Positions 23,522-35,080 of a stretch of 64,000 bases of DNA are shown in pieces. The stretch is taken from assembly GCA_036345935.2 (NCBI GenBank), contig JADWOT020000006.1, positions 1,985,493 to 2,049,492 of the forward strand, in the 5' to 3' direction. Made by a program: the position numbers and the translations under genes. The notes below the pieces were generated by a model. The model searched no databases. It was not told the origin of the DNA and saw only the letters and a list, made by a program, of their open reading frames with translations. Source of the stretch: Taenia hydatigena. Its lineage: Eukaryota > Platyhelminthes > Cestoda > Cyclophyllidea > Taeniidae. How positions within the stretch are numbered: position 1 is the stretch's first letter; each line of letters opens with the position of its first letter.

Positions 23522-23785
23522 GGAGATCGGCGTGCTAACGCCTCCCTATGGACATACTGATGGTCGGCAGAACCACTTAGTCCGAATTTTGTTTCCAAGC
23601 TAGACGAAACCCGAGGTGCAATGCACTGTCAAGAGGGATCAGTGACGTTGGTGTCAAGCATCGCCTCAATCGCGTCGAATGTTGGCGACTGGCATGGTTA
23701 GCTCGTGGGTGCTTGTTGCAGCACCGAGTATGTTGTGATGGCTGACACGGGAGGTGTATGAAGGGGCGCGTCGAGGACGACGCTC

Positions 23786-23800
23786 GAAAGAGGAGAGGGG
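23786..23800 (+). promoter_or_regulatory. Polypurine tract of TRIM copy 2
   Basis: GAAAGAGGAGAGGGG ends three bases before the 3' LTR, in the standard position for plus-strand priming. Confidence 0.82.
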
Positions 23801-23803
23801 CAA

Positions 23804-23988
23804 TGTAGTACTTTGTTTGTTAGAACTGCGGGTTTCTGTCAAGGTCACAGGGGTGGCCGTACTGCCCTAGCTGCGTGGGCTGGCCTTCGGGCCATGCCAG
23901 CGGTCTATTTCCCTCTGTTCGGTGAATATATGTATTCTACCCTGCCAATTTGCCTTCTTTTGCCTTAAGGGAGCCTCGGGACGCTACA
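23804..23988 (+). repeat. TRIM copy 2, 3' LTR (185 bp)
   Basis: Identical to the 5' LTR and followed by the second GATAC at 23,989-23,993. Confidence 0.95.
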
Positions 23989-23993
23989 GATAC

Positions 23994-26290
23994 TGTTCGT
24001 TGGCTGATCTTAGCACTGAACTTCCAACTTCAGTGGTCATTTGCTAGAGAACATAAGTCATTTTTCTACTAGAATACTGCTTCATGTGTAAAAAATACTC
24101 GCCTGAGCTTTTTATTCACTTCTCTCACTCATGCCTTGAAAACTCACGTATCATACACTCTGCGAGAAATGCTATTTTTATTAATCAAAGAATGGGGATA
24201 TTCTGTACCTGTTTTAGTCCTATTTTTTCCATTCTTAAACGTTGTCTTGAGGTGATAATTTGTGCGTGGTATGTTGATGTTTGGATCAACCCATCTGTAA
24301 ATCATGCATTTTAAGGTCACTGTTGGAGGCCATTCGACAAATGACAGGCATGTGATGATTCAGGCAGGCCTGTTTAAAATAAATTAGTGGAGTGACAAAT
24401 CTACCACACCTAGTTCATTGAAAGGTAAGAAATTAACAAGCGCATTTATAATGGTTAAAATTGCTGAGGTTAGGAGCCACTAAATCTCACCTTTTGATGG
24501 CAGACGATGGAGAATGATTGATGATCTCAAAGACCTCGGAAGGTCGCCTTTACACAATCCTGTTGGGTGAATTAGAAGTTCATGAAACGCCTCCGTCTTT
24601 CATTGCTTAACGCTTGGGTTCTTTACTTCGAACCCACTTTTTTCTCACATCCTTGACTTATATCATCAATTATAAGGAACAGTACCTCTTCTCACCGTGG
24701 AATGCATTATTGTTAGGTGAAATAATGGTAAAAATGAGAGGTCAAGTTAAAATTGAGTAATCACGTTGTTTGTGTGACACTTGGTGGAGAGGGAGGTGGT
24801 GCCTTGCAGTTGAAGCTAGCCACGATTTTAAGGAGGTTCAAAGCACTGCTTTTTATTCTGGTAACATTTAGTTGGTTTCGCTACCTTTGATTGCCAACTT
24901 CCATTAGGGATTTTTGCATTAAAAAAGTTTCATTGCATTGAGCTGCGCTAATGTTAGGCAAGGTAAGCAGACTTCTCATCTTTAAAGTAAGTCTGATTGA
25001 TCTGCTGTTTTCCGACTTCGCTGCTTACAATTCGGGACGTGCCCACTAGGTGAAGTTGATTATAGTCAAACTTGAATTCTTGCGTGCAATTTAGCTCTCC
25101 CTGTTCTCAGAGCACAATCACCCACCGCAGCATGCCTGTCGTGGTATCTTAACAATTTAATCTCCCAAAATCAAAGCTCCGTCAGTGGTGAGATTTGGTG
25201 CAATTAGCTACCATAAATAGCACAACCTATGGATCGTGCTGGGATCAAGTGAGGACATGTAGATGTCGCACAACTGCATTGGGATCACTCATCTTAAATA
25301 TGCAGTCTTCCTCATCATTCACCACTTCCTCCCTGAATAAACAATATTTCGAGCTGTCTTCATTGATGTCTATGGTTCACAAGTAAACTCAATGATCTAC
25401 CACTTTAGCGGTCCCTCAGCAAGTGCTCTTATACAAGATCAGAGGTACCGGTACCTTAGTCATGGCGATGACATGCTTTTGCGATCTGCCATACTGTCAA
25501 TGGTCAAGACAAAACAGACTATCATTGAGTTGGTCATCGAATATCGCATGGCAGGACTGACTAAGGTGAATGCTTCGGTCTTTGTAGTACGAACTTGCCA
25601 CTGTACGCCACAAGTCAACTTCAGTGTTGGCATAGCGTATTACGACGAATTCATGGGAAATCTTTGATCACCCCTCCATTACGATCTCCCAAAAGTTGGT
25701 TGCAGAGCCAATTCTGAGGAAGCAGAGGCTCTGAGCATTCACGGTGCTGCAATAGGTCAGTGATTTCGCCTAAAATAAAAATGTGCCATTGGAAACGTCG
25801 GATATTTAGCGCTTTACTTTTCGGACCGTTCGCCAGTCTCTAGCATAAGATAAACAATAATAAAGCTGAAAAAACGTGATTGGATTATTGCGAAGCCAAC
25901 AAATCATGAGGTTGCAATAAATGCATTTATTACAGACAATTCATTCGAAGTCAGACATTTATGGAGGAGTGCTTGGCCTTTGCCTTTAAGGTAGAACAGG
26001 AACAAGTCGCTGTTTGTCTCATTGCTAACAAACTACTGCTGTTCCTCCGATTAACTGTCACGTCTTCTCATCCTCAGGTTCGCAGTAGATTGGCAATGGA
26101 ATGGAAATCAAGGTATTTTTATTCAGGTTTGCTCTAAGTTCATGAAGTTCAAGCGAAGCAGGATGAAAATGGACTAACTACTAATGACTTCTCGATCTGT
26201 ACAGTTTATTCGTTAACGTAATCGACAATACGGCGAACAGTGTAATTCCAACGAGGCTGTTTACCTATCCATTCAACGTCAAGTGAGATG
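23994..26290. other. Noncoding stretch after the TRIM
   Basis: I can support no gene, RNA or repeat. A 14-base perfect palindrome (AGGTACCGGTACCT, near 25,443) is the only small structure noted. Confidence 0.35.
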
Positions 26291-28700
26291 ATGGGAGTAT
26301 CTGTCCAACACTATGCAAAGTCATCTCATCAACCTAAGAAAGATAAGATGAGACAGCTCCTTCTCCTTCTCCTCCCCTCCTCTCCTCCAAACCCCAGCAA
26401 AAGCGCAAAACATAACCGATTATGTTTAGGCGTGTGGGTTGTAAGACCTTAAAATACGGTTCAAGCAGAAGACTCGCTTCCATCCCCATGACTTGCGTTG
26501 GCTGCTTTTGAAGCAACCGTTCGCCTTAGGGACACAAAGCGGCAGTAAATTCAGACATCACAGGCGACAAAGTAAAAAGCTTGAAGGAAACACAAAGGTG
26601 ATACTGTTGTAGATGTATATCGTGCAGCTGGACATGATAGCGCACGAGTGAATGTCACGTACTCGCTCAACCAGAAACAAACAAGCAAGCGAAATACGAA
26701 ACCATTCCTAATGCAATCGTTTAGTGTTGCATGGAAATCATTGTTAAAAGCTGTAATAAAGCTGAACTGCACTTACATTTACGTTGTTGAAATGTGAAGT
26801 AGTAGCCGACGTGGAATGTCGGCTTGCAGGGTCACAACCCCACAATCGAATGAAATATCTGTTCCACGAAAAAATTAAGAAAGGCGAACGTGTCTGAGTG
26901 AGTAATGACACTGTTTTTATTGTAACTGCAAAATTTTTGCAACGAAATAATTAAATAATTGCGTAGTTTCGGTTTTACTGATATTGCCCATTCGGTTTAT
27001 CTCACAAGGCCAAGCATCCTTTTGCAGCAGTGATAACGCATCATAGCTGAAGTTGAGCAATATGAGAACACCCTCAGTCGACTTCCGAATTAGGCTCAAC
27101 TTCACATCAGCGAATCATCCCTCGCCTCTTGACTGAAGACTACTTTTGCTTTTGATTCCTATTTGCATGTTCATGGAAAACGGCTGAAGGATTGACTAAG
27201 CGAATGCAACCTTCTCTGAGTGCGATGGCCTCCGCACTGTGTGAGTAGCATCAAGCCGAGTACAAAGTCTTTCTCTCGTCTTCAGAGGAGTCTTGGGACG
27301 TGATGCAATGCTGGTAAAGCTGCTTAGCATAGACAGCACCTTAGCAAACTGAACATTTAACACTGATTGGTAGACGCACCAAGGAATGTGCTACATGATA
27401 ATAAGATCGAGTAAAATGCATTCAAAAATGTGACACATTAGCGTCTTTTGATCTTTCCTAACGTCGAATGGGTTCGCATTGCTAACACAGTAGATGCATT
27501 ACTGACGTGAAGAAGGGGTTGAGGGACTACTGGCATGCTCTACGGGCCATTCCGATGGGAGGAAGTACAGCGGTGAAGACTTGGGCGATCGCGTAACCAA
27601 TCAAAGCGCTGCAACACCCCGTCCACACTTACAATCTAAAGATGAAAATAAAATTGGTTATTTAATGTAACACTAATAAAATTCTAGCATTCACTGATCA
27701 GCATCAACCCTGTTTGATAAGTAGTTTTCAAAGCCTCTTCAAAACTACCAAGAAGAGACACCACATTGGCCGAACAAGAAGGTGGTAGGATTAAATCATC
27801 ATAGAAATGCATTGATTCAAGCAGCTAGTCTTCCATCTACAAAGCGTTACCCATGCATCAGTGTAGAAGCAGGAACTTGAAACGGTGGTACTGCTCCTGC
27901 GATTCATCCAGATCTGAGGCAAATTTTCACGAAATAAAACAGCAAATACACTACTGATGCTTGACCTAATTGAAATATTCACCCCACCCTTCCATTATGA
28001 ACTCATTTGTGATTTCTCCACAGTCACCTGAAGACTTATCATGTGCTGAACGATATTTTATTCGAAATCAGCCATCAGTTATAGCACATTAGGCGGACAA
28101 ACATGTTGTAACTAAGGAGGAAACGTCTTCACCACAAAAATAATCGCGGTGTCACGATTTAGCTAAGAGGCATGAGCTTAAAGCCACGTCAGCATTCATA
28201 GTTGTGATAGCTCGCCTTCACAGACACAAGGCAATCAAATCACTTCTGGTGGTTGTTTATAAGGAGGAAGAAACAGCTGTGTGCAGATTCTTGGAATGGA
28301 AGGTTCCCTATTACGATCTATGCGTTGTGGTTCTTTGCTGATGAAAGCAGTGTCTCTGCAAAGTGCTCTTTACGCAATGGTCTGTCCTAAGAAACAAGCC
28401 TACGCATGACCGTTGCCGCTTCTGTCTCACTCATTTTCCAACTCTCTGTAACATATTGACGCTTATCCAGCGATTGTCTGTCTACTGCTAGTAAGTGTCG
28501 GACCTCATATAGAGCATTACCATTAGAGGAATGCAGGAGATTAGATAGGGTCCTATTCCCCTCCCACGCTCCTCCCCATCCCATCCCATGTTCGTATCTT
28601 CTCATGAGTAAGCGTTTCACATTCACTCCTAACGGATCCAATCCTGACCTCAAACTTATAAAAATTGGTAAGCAGATTCGTTGCTTTACAAGTATGTCGT
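26290..28700. repeat. Decayed unit relic U4
   Basis: Pieces still align in order with U1. The TC-rich tract at 26,340-26,400 matches the one near 920-970, 27,025-27,360 matches about 1,620-2,080, and 27,515-27,720 matches about 2,260-2,500, including the tract equivalent to the TACCATTTGATGATCAACAGC region. Identity is only about 60-65% and interrupted by indels, so this copy is much older than U1-U2. No coding content is recognised. Confidence 0.5.
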
Positions 28701-29740
28701 CGCCAGATAATGCATGTATGTTAGTTCGAGTTGATAGTTAGCTTTTATGACTTGAATTTCCCTTCCATTTGTCGTAAGTGCGAGTTCCTTGATTCTTCAC
28801 TCGTGCTAAATGCCACTGACTGTCTGTGACTCAGTGAGCCTTAATGCATGCATAACTGGAGATTCGCAATTCCCCATGACTATTGCGAATGCAAACCTTT
28901 GATGGTTGCCAACCCCTCTCCTCTAAGTGAGTCGCCACTGGCTTCAGTTGCATTTGGACCATTTCTACATGGCGACGTCAAGAACAACTTACCACATCTT
29001 CCTTTTGAAACCAATGCGAAACATGTGGCATGAAGACAGCTTCTGCAGCTTCGCAACCAGGTTTAATGCGTTTCATGTAGCAGATAAATTTAAATCAGAT
29101 TTAGTAGCTTCTACCAATGCCTTGGAAGCAGAGTAGAGTCCGATGTGCTGGCGTTAGGCCATTGTGCGTTGATTATGAACGGTCGCATCCACTTGAAATT
29201 GTTTTGCAGCTACCAAAATGCCGCTGCGGTGAACTATGGCACAGACCACACCGACTATTTTGCTACCAGACAGACAAATGGAGTTACAAAATGCATTCGT
29301 GAATTTATTATGCGAGTGACTCTAAAATGCAGGCAAAAATCTTAGCATGAATATTCTGAGGCATAGAGAAGATCTGTACACAATAATACAGATTTCAGAA
29401 TGCCATGAGCACAGGTGTTGGGTGCTTATTCCCTCTTCCCACGGCTAATGTTTGCTCTCAGCGATACATCGGCAGTAGCAGTAACACCAGAAATAGCACT
29501 GACCGTGTTTTCTCAAGGGTTCGACGCTTATTTCGGACTGGGATATTTCACTCCGTGGTCTGTGGTAGTGGTAAGAAATGGACACTCCCAATCAGCTATC
29601 CGTTTGCTCGAATATTTTCCCTACTTCCACTCCTCTTTTATAATTTCTCCGAGGAAGTGGCCAACCAAAGGCGGTGAAATCGGTCTGCATTTCTCGTTTT
29701 CGCATCGCTGAGTGATAGAGAGCTAATTAGTCCTTTAAGT
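28701..29740. other. Noncoding stretch
   Basis: Nothing recognisable. Overlapping open frames of 61-98 codons (for example 29,405-29,711 in two frames) lack supporting context. Confidence 0.35.
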
Positions 29741-31750
29741 CTTCCTTAGACGAGTGCTTTAACATAGGATAGTCATCTTGTTTAACCTAAACATCACAGA
29801 TGACTATCCTCCAAATCTTGGTGCTAATTACATGTCTCTAAATTGATGAGAGATGTTGCGACATTCGCCAAAGCCCACCGAAGTTGAGATTTTGTAATTT
29901 GTGAGTGATATCTGGTGAGGATCTCTCATACGAACGTGCTTTCCCCCCAAGTTGGAACGTGAGATCTGCCCTGATTTTAAGCGACAGGAGACAACTGAGT
30001 GTTGGGTAAATGCATATTCTCGCCTAAAATGCGTTACCAATGTTTGTTTATTCTGTGCCACCCAACTCCAAATAGCATTCTCACTTGTGTCATTGGGTGA
30101 GTCTAGTTTAACGGCATAATTGTCTTATAACCAATTAAAAACGAAATTTTTTTGTGGCAAAACACAGTATCCACCCAAGTCCTCCCTGAAGGCGCGAGAA
30201 GGGGAAACACTGCAGCCGGTCGCTTATTGCCCTCGTACGGATAGCACGACTGAGAGACCTTCGGCAGCGGAAGTGCAGTCGCGGAGCCTTGAGTGCCTGC
30301 ATATTCCAAGCCCAGTCTTACACAAACAAAATATCACACTACTATGGTTTGAAAATGCCAAAATCATGATCACCTTACACTGCAGTTTCATTAGTGTCCT
30401 TCTGTCGTGTTTTGCAACTTCATCTATAATACATGGGTTGTGTGAAACTACTATAGCTCAATTGTTTTACATTATGGTTAACTTTTTGGCCAAGTTAATT
30501 GTCATCACAGCTTGAAATTTTAAAATAGCTCTTAAATCAAGACGATCACAAATCACTTTTTGTTATTTTACATGTCAGCGAAATGAATTAATGCAATTTG
30601 TCGTAAACGAGTAGCGGAACCAGGCGCCACCTACGCCACGTAGCACATGTGACAACATCCCCGGGTTGGCAAATTAGTGCCACTAGAAACTAAACGGGTG
30701 GAATTCGTTGCGTTTGCCTTCCGTACAATGCAACTGTCATTGCCAAGCGTACTGGGCTTTACTGGGTTCAGGCATTACCATTGGAGACTTGGACGGATGC
30801 GACACTTGCGCATGCACAGCTTCAATGCAGCCTTCGTCGCGAAAGAGATCCACAGTCTCATTCTTGTTCCCGGTGGATTCGACTTTAACAGAGTGGAAGT
30901 TTTAACATTTTCATGTACTGTCAGACCACCGTGACGGAGAAGAACTTATTAACATACCTGACAGAGATGACTCTGTGCTGCTGGTGCGCCTTTGACTCAC
31001 AGCATTTTATGCTAGAATGTCCTCTGACATTTTTTGCAGTGTGTCAATCTCAACCAACTTCACTGTAAGCCGTGACGTCTCTAGCACTAACTTGGACATT
31101 CATCGGGCTATTAGAAGCGTAGGGAATGGCACAGGTGACTGCTAGGAGGTGCCCTTCCTCCGACTGCGTTGCTTTTGGATTAAGTAATGCTTTTGTAGCT
31201 TGTGCTTATTCTGGGTCAGTTCGTTGGCAATTGTGTAGGGTGGTGTCGGAATCAGGCAATGCATTACTGCTAAATGGGTTCTTCAGGTGAGTACCAAAGT
31301 CCATGTTGGTTGCAACATTAACCACAAAATGCAAATTTTGCACATCGTCGTAAGCTGCTGCGATGACTCAATGGTGAAGACTTAGGTGCTGTCAGCTGTC
31401 AGCCCCACGCAGTCAGTGTTAAGTCTTTGTCCTAAAATATGGTTTTTAGCCACAGACCATAGTGCTAAATTGCTATTCGCGGTGGTCATGGTAGATGGCT
31501 ATAGTACTAATATCAGCATTGATTGCATTTCCTCAGCCAAACTCACCCGTCACAAATGAGTGACGTATGCTCTTTTTTTGGCTTGTGGTAGCTAATTGTA
31601 CCAAATGGCGTGTTAAGTGTGCATAAGATGTTCTCGGTCTAATGATAATGCCAGGTTATACTTTGTGTAGGATACATGATTTGCTTTAAAGTGGGCAAAA
31701 CTGCGGTCATGAGAAAGGCATGAAGTAGCTGGGCTGAGCAGCACGACTTC
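29740..31750. repeat. Segment colinear with 55,990-58,600
   Basis: About 80% similarity runs from 29,770-30,000 to 56,010-56,220, with a shared tract GGAACGTGAGATCTGCCCTG. It continues more weakly to 31,200-31,600 against 57,890-58,440, with shared tracts around the TAATATCAGCAT and CCGTCACAAATGAGTGACGT type motifs. Both copies run in the same direction. At about 31,375-31,400 this copy preserves the site without the solo LTR that the 58-kb copy carries. A decayed copy of the 8-cysteine exon lies on the minus strand. Confidence 0.62.
30870..31100 (-). pseudogene. Decayed paralogue of the 8-cysteine exon
   Basis: The minus strand here aligns codon for codon with the intact exons in the palindrome arms. 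Residues corresponding to TKAC..NHIAISVGYCHKIIYATVV read SKAH..HRVISVRYVNKFFSVTVV, followed by a stop. Most cysteines are replaced and further stops follow. The GTTAGTG donor and an AG acceptor of the short upstream intron are still visible (intron about 29 nt here, 32 nt in the arms). This is therefore a pseudogene remnant of a duplicated gene. It also supports the view that the arm copies are genuine exons. Confidence 0.5.
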
Positions 31751-32400
31751 CCTTCACTAACACAACAGTGAGTGTCTTAAAATGCCTACTTGCCGAGACA
31801 GTACACTTGCCAATATATTCCTCGTTTGTACTTCCTACAAGTTGAGAATGATTAGAGTAGAGTACCTTTCTATAAAACTACCCCAAATACAGAAGTTCCA
31901 GTCCCAATGAGAACCACATTAGGCTCTTATGGTGTTAAGATAAAACTGTTTAAGAAGCAAATCGCATCAATCAATAAGCATCGCAGGACTAATTTTTCTT
32001 CACTCTTTTGTCATAGTGGCAAAGACCAGCTTTCTCTTCCTTACAAAGTCATCGTTTTGGTTGATTTGCCAGCTAACTCGTCAGACAACTTTACAACTGG
32101 GACATCCTCGCACTGCCTCGACAGTCCAACCCCGCCCTTCGATCCACCAACAATTGGGTTGCTGTACATTGCATTCCTGTTTGGTTGCATAGTGTTCTCA
32201 CTAAGCTGGTACACTCAGCGCTTTTGTGCGACGGTATTGTATCTCCTACCATTCTACCATAACTTCTCGTGGTCTCAGGTAGCACTCAGGTCGGGCACTA
32301 TACTTAATGCAATGAAAAAGGTGTTTTTTTACAGTCGAGGCTTGGAAATATGCCGTTGTTTTGAAACGCAAGTTTGATCCTACTTTGCTTTCAGCAGAAG
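31750..32400. other. Stretch with the longest open frame of the window, not supported as a gene
   Basis: A plus-strand frame of 156 codons (31,907-32,377) is open here and includes a hydrophobic stretch near its middle. I recognise no domain, find no paralogue in the related units, and see no splice or promoter context, so I do not call it a gene. Confidence 0.3.
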
Positions 32401-34350
32401 ATCGCGCACACTAGAGCTGCAATCGTGTAACAAATTTAATAAACAATAATTGCATTTACGGAACAATATCCCATTGACACTTCTTTTTCTGCATTTTTTG
32501 TGATGGTGCTTTCCTTTGAAGGTGGATAGGTTCCGATGAAGACGCTATAAATCTGTTAGAGGTTGGATTAAACAGGTGAGGATAAAGTGCTTGGAAGGCA
32601 CAAATCAGTGCTGATAAATTCACTATCAAAAAGGCGATTGACTCCCTAATTTTTAATTTTGACAGCACAACCAGGTAAAGTAAAACCACAGTTCCTATTT
32701 CATATCTCTTACTCATTAGTATTTATTTGTATTTTACATTGATATATCCATTTTATTGTACATAGATTTTGGATCGCATTTTTAAGTACGTGATCCAGGT
32801 TTCAAAATGACTTACATCTTAAGGGGAACAATAGTTCCAACTTCTTCCTGTAGTAAGGCACTTGAAAATGCTTGTTGAAGAGGCATAGTTGTGAATCCCT
32901 GGGACTCCCTTAAAGACGTTTAAAGGAAAAATGGAATTGTTGTCCTATGGTTGGGCTTGGAACTGCTCGCACAGCCTAAAGGCGGCCAAGGTGCCTCGCG
33001 AAGTCACAACAACTGCGGAAACCAGCTTTGCACTACCATTTTTGCGTATACTATGTTGTAGCAGATGATAAACGGTCTTCAATCAGATCTGTGCCCGTCT
33101 TTTATGCATACCTGTTAGAAGCGTTGCAAATGCAATCACTCACCTTGAACTCTTTACTTGTTGACGCTCAAAAATTATTGCGACCGCGATGCATCTACTT
33201 CACGCATCTGGAGGGTAAGTCCAACAACTTTCTCGTTCTTATATGACAGCCAGGACAAGTTAATTGGTGATTTGGAGGTCCCAACCTTACACGCACTCCT
33301 ACAACTGCAACGTAGCACAGCACAAGAGGACACAATGGAGCACCAAACAGAGTAACCCAACACAAAGCATAATATAACACCATATGCCGCGAAATTTGCC
33401 CTGACAATGGTCCCTTTCACAATTTATGTTTATGAGGGAGTATACTGAGTCTTCCTTCCTTATCCTCCTATCTCCTATATTCAACAGGCTCCTCTCAGTT
33501 TCCTCACAACGTCTCTTCGAGTGCTGACTTTCATCTCGGCATCTGGTTATTCATCACACGATCAAATGCGAGAGTAAAAAAGGGATTTGGGAAGCAGAAG
33601 TGAGGTAGGAGTGGGGAGCATTCAAAACTAGTTGTAGCTTGTTCCAGACATCTGGTAGTGAGATGTTGTGTAGTACTGGAAGCTACAGTCCGTCGCATTT
33701 GTGTTGCAAGGATGATGGACGGTGGATTGAGGTGGTAGTGACTTTGACGGATCAATTCAATACCTTGATTGATGAGGCTTTCCACAGTTGCCTCGTCTTT
33801 TACACAAAACTAAACGAAATTAATTGTCGAAATAGTTTGGAGGTTGACCTAGATCCTAAGTCCGGCTTAAGTTATGCAGTTTCTGATATTTTTATTGTTG
33901 AATCTGAATACTGTGAAGCAGAAGCGCGTTAATCCATTCCCCAAACGCAATTCAAAATGTACAAAAAAGAGACACGGCAATTAGCAACAAAGCAGAGGTA
34001 ACGCTTTACTTTGCAATCACTTTAGTCAGTTCTTCTTACTTTCAAGTGTCGAGCCCTCGCCATGGCATTTGATGGCCACAGTGTCCCATGGGGAGCGTCT
34101 GAAAGACCTATCCTATACACATTTACATTGGAAGAATTCATTCACTATGAAGGATCGTAGGTGGAAGGAATAAAGGAGAGACATGACAAATATCCCAGTC
34201 AACGACACGTCTGCTGTGACAGTTTCCTAAGAAAAACTCACCTCTCGTAATTCATCTGTCAAGCTGACATACTGCAGCATCAGTAGCCATATGAAGGATT
34301 AAATCATGGTAACATTAGTTTTCACGATAGTTAGCCCAATTTCCAGAGCC
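32400..34350. repeat. Decayed unit relic U5
   Basis: 32,425-32,560 matches about 3,060-3,200 of U1. 33,275-33,420 and 33,510-34,140 match about 4,340-5,130 of U1, including the GATGAGGCTTTCCA-GTTG-CTCGTCTTTTA tract. Identity is about 70-75% in the better parts. The same part also resembles 60,950-61,170 in the right palindrome arm. The copy is noncoding apart from one exon-like stretch listed next. Confidence 0.55.
33060..33209 (+). CDS. Exon-like stretch with a 35-nt intron, unrecognised
   Basis: An acceptor-like ATGTTGTAG precedes about 50 open codons containing VPVFYAYLLEALQMQSLTLN. They are followed by a strong donor GTAAGT (33,210) and, 35 nt on, an acceptor CAG (33,244). Intron size fits the very short introns proposed elsewhere in this window. 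Reading on after the intron meets a stop within a few codons, which could be the gene's end or evidence against it. I see no paralogue in the other units. Confidence 0.22.
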
Positions 34351-35080
34351 TAACAAGGTGTCAGAGCACCATCATTTATGCTGAACATTTGAAGAAGAGG
34401 TCATGTATTCCCCAAATGCAACACAAATGACGTCGTCTAGTAGCATACTTCAAAGCGAATTTCAGTTATTTCGTACGTGATCCCATCTCCAACTCTAGCA
34501 AATGTGCAGAATTGGAACTTTGTCTGTTGCATATTTAAAAGAGAAAATTAGGATCAGCACATGTAATTGCTATCCCACACCTCCAATGGTGAGGCAGAAA
34601 TTAAATTCCAAAGTACATTTTGATCTATTTGCACCAAGGCAGACACCAACACGATGGATTGATTGTGCATCCTTGTCAGCGCTTTAAAAGTTAGCAGTGT
34701 GGCAGCTTCGAAATAAGCTCGTGACGATCTTGCCCATTTGGCACCTCGATTCACCATCAAAGAGCATTTCGGTGCCAGAGACAGCCCAACAACTTTGCAT
34801 GAGCTGCCATGCAAAACGGACGATGCATCGTTGCTCATAACTTCCTCTTCGTATATTCGCCTTAGTTTCTCAAACTAATCACCACTACCGTCTGTAATTT
34901 ATGGCCCCACTCCAAACAAATCTTCGTGCAGGCTTCAAACTGCAGTTGTATGCAATGCTTTAAACTCGGCAGCAAGGCTATGTCCGTCCTTTGGCCATGG
35001 CCATTTCTTCTATGCAAATTTAACTTTAAAAACGTCTCCGTTATTTTGCAAACCATTGTGTAACCCTAAGGAAAGGGGAT
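34351..35080. other. Noncoding stretch
   Basis: Nothing recognisable. A 94-codon minus-strand frame (34,554-34,838) has no support beyond being open. Confidence 0.3.

Larger units (their letters stand above)
23094..23988 (+). mobile_element. Full-length TRIM, copy 2, very young
   Basis: This is an 895-bp element with two 185-bp LTRs (23,094-23,278 and 23,804-23,988) that are identical over all 185 bases. The LTRs are TG...CA bounded and flanked by perfect GATAC duplications. The TGGTGGCAGCGG primer binding site lies at 23,280-23,291 and the polypurine tract at 23,786-23,800. The 525-bp interior encodes no retroviral-type protein. Identical LTRs mean insertion was recent relative to the mutation rate, so the family may still be moving with the help of an autonomous LTR element elsewhere. 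LTR sequences of copies 1 and 2 differ by about 12%, so they belong to different lineages of one family. Confidence 0.95.

Noticed and set aside
25437..25456. Perfect 14-base palindrome AGGTACCGGTACCT
   Set aside because: Isolated and short; expected by chance at this window size.
31907..32377. Longest open frame of the window (156 codons, plus strand) with a hydrophobic stretch
   Set aside because: No domain, no paralogue in related units, no splice or promoter context. In 64 kb of moderately AT-rich DNA one frame of this size can arise by chance.
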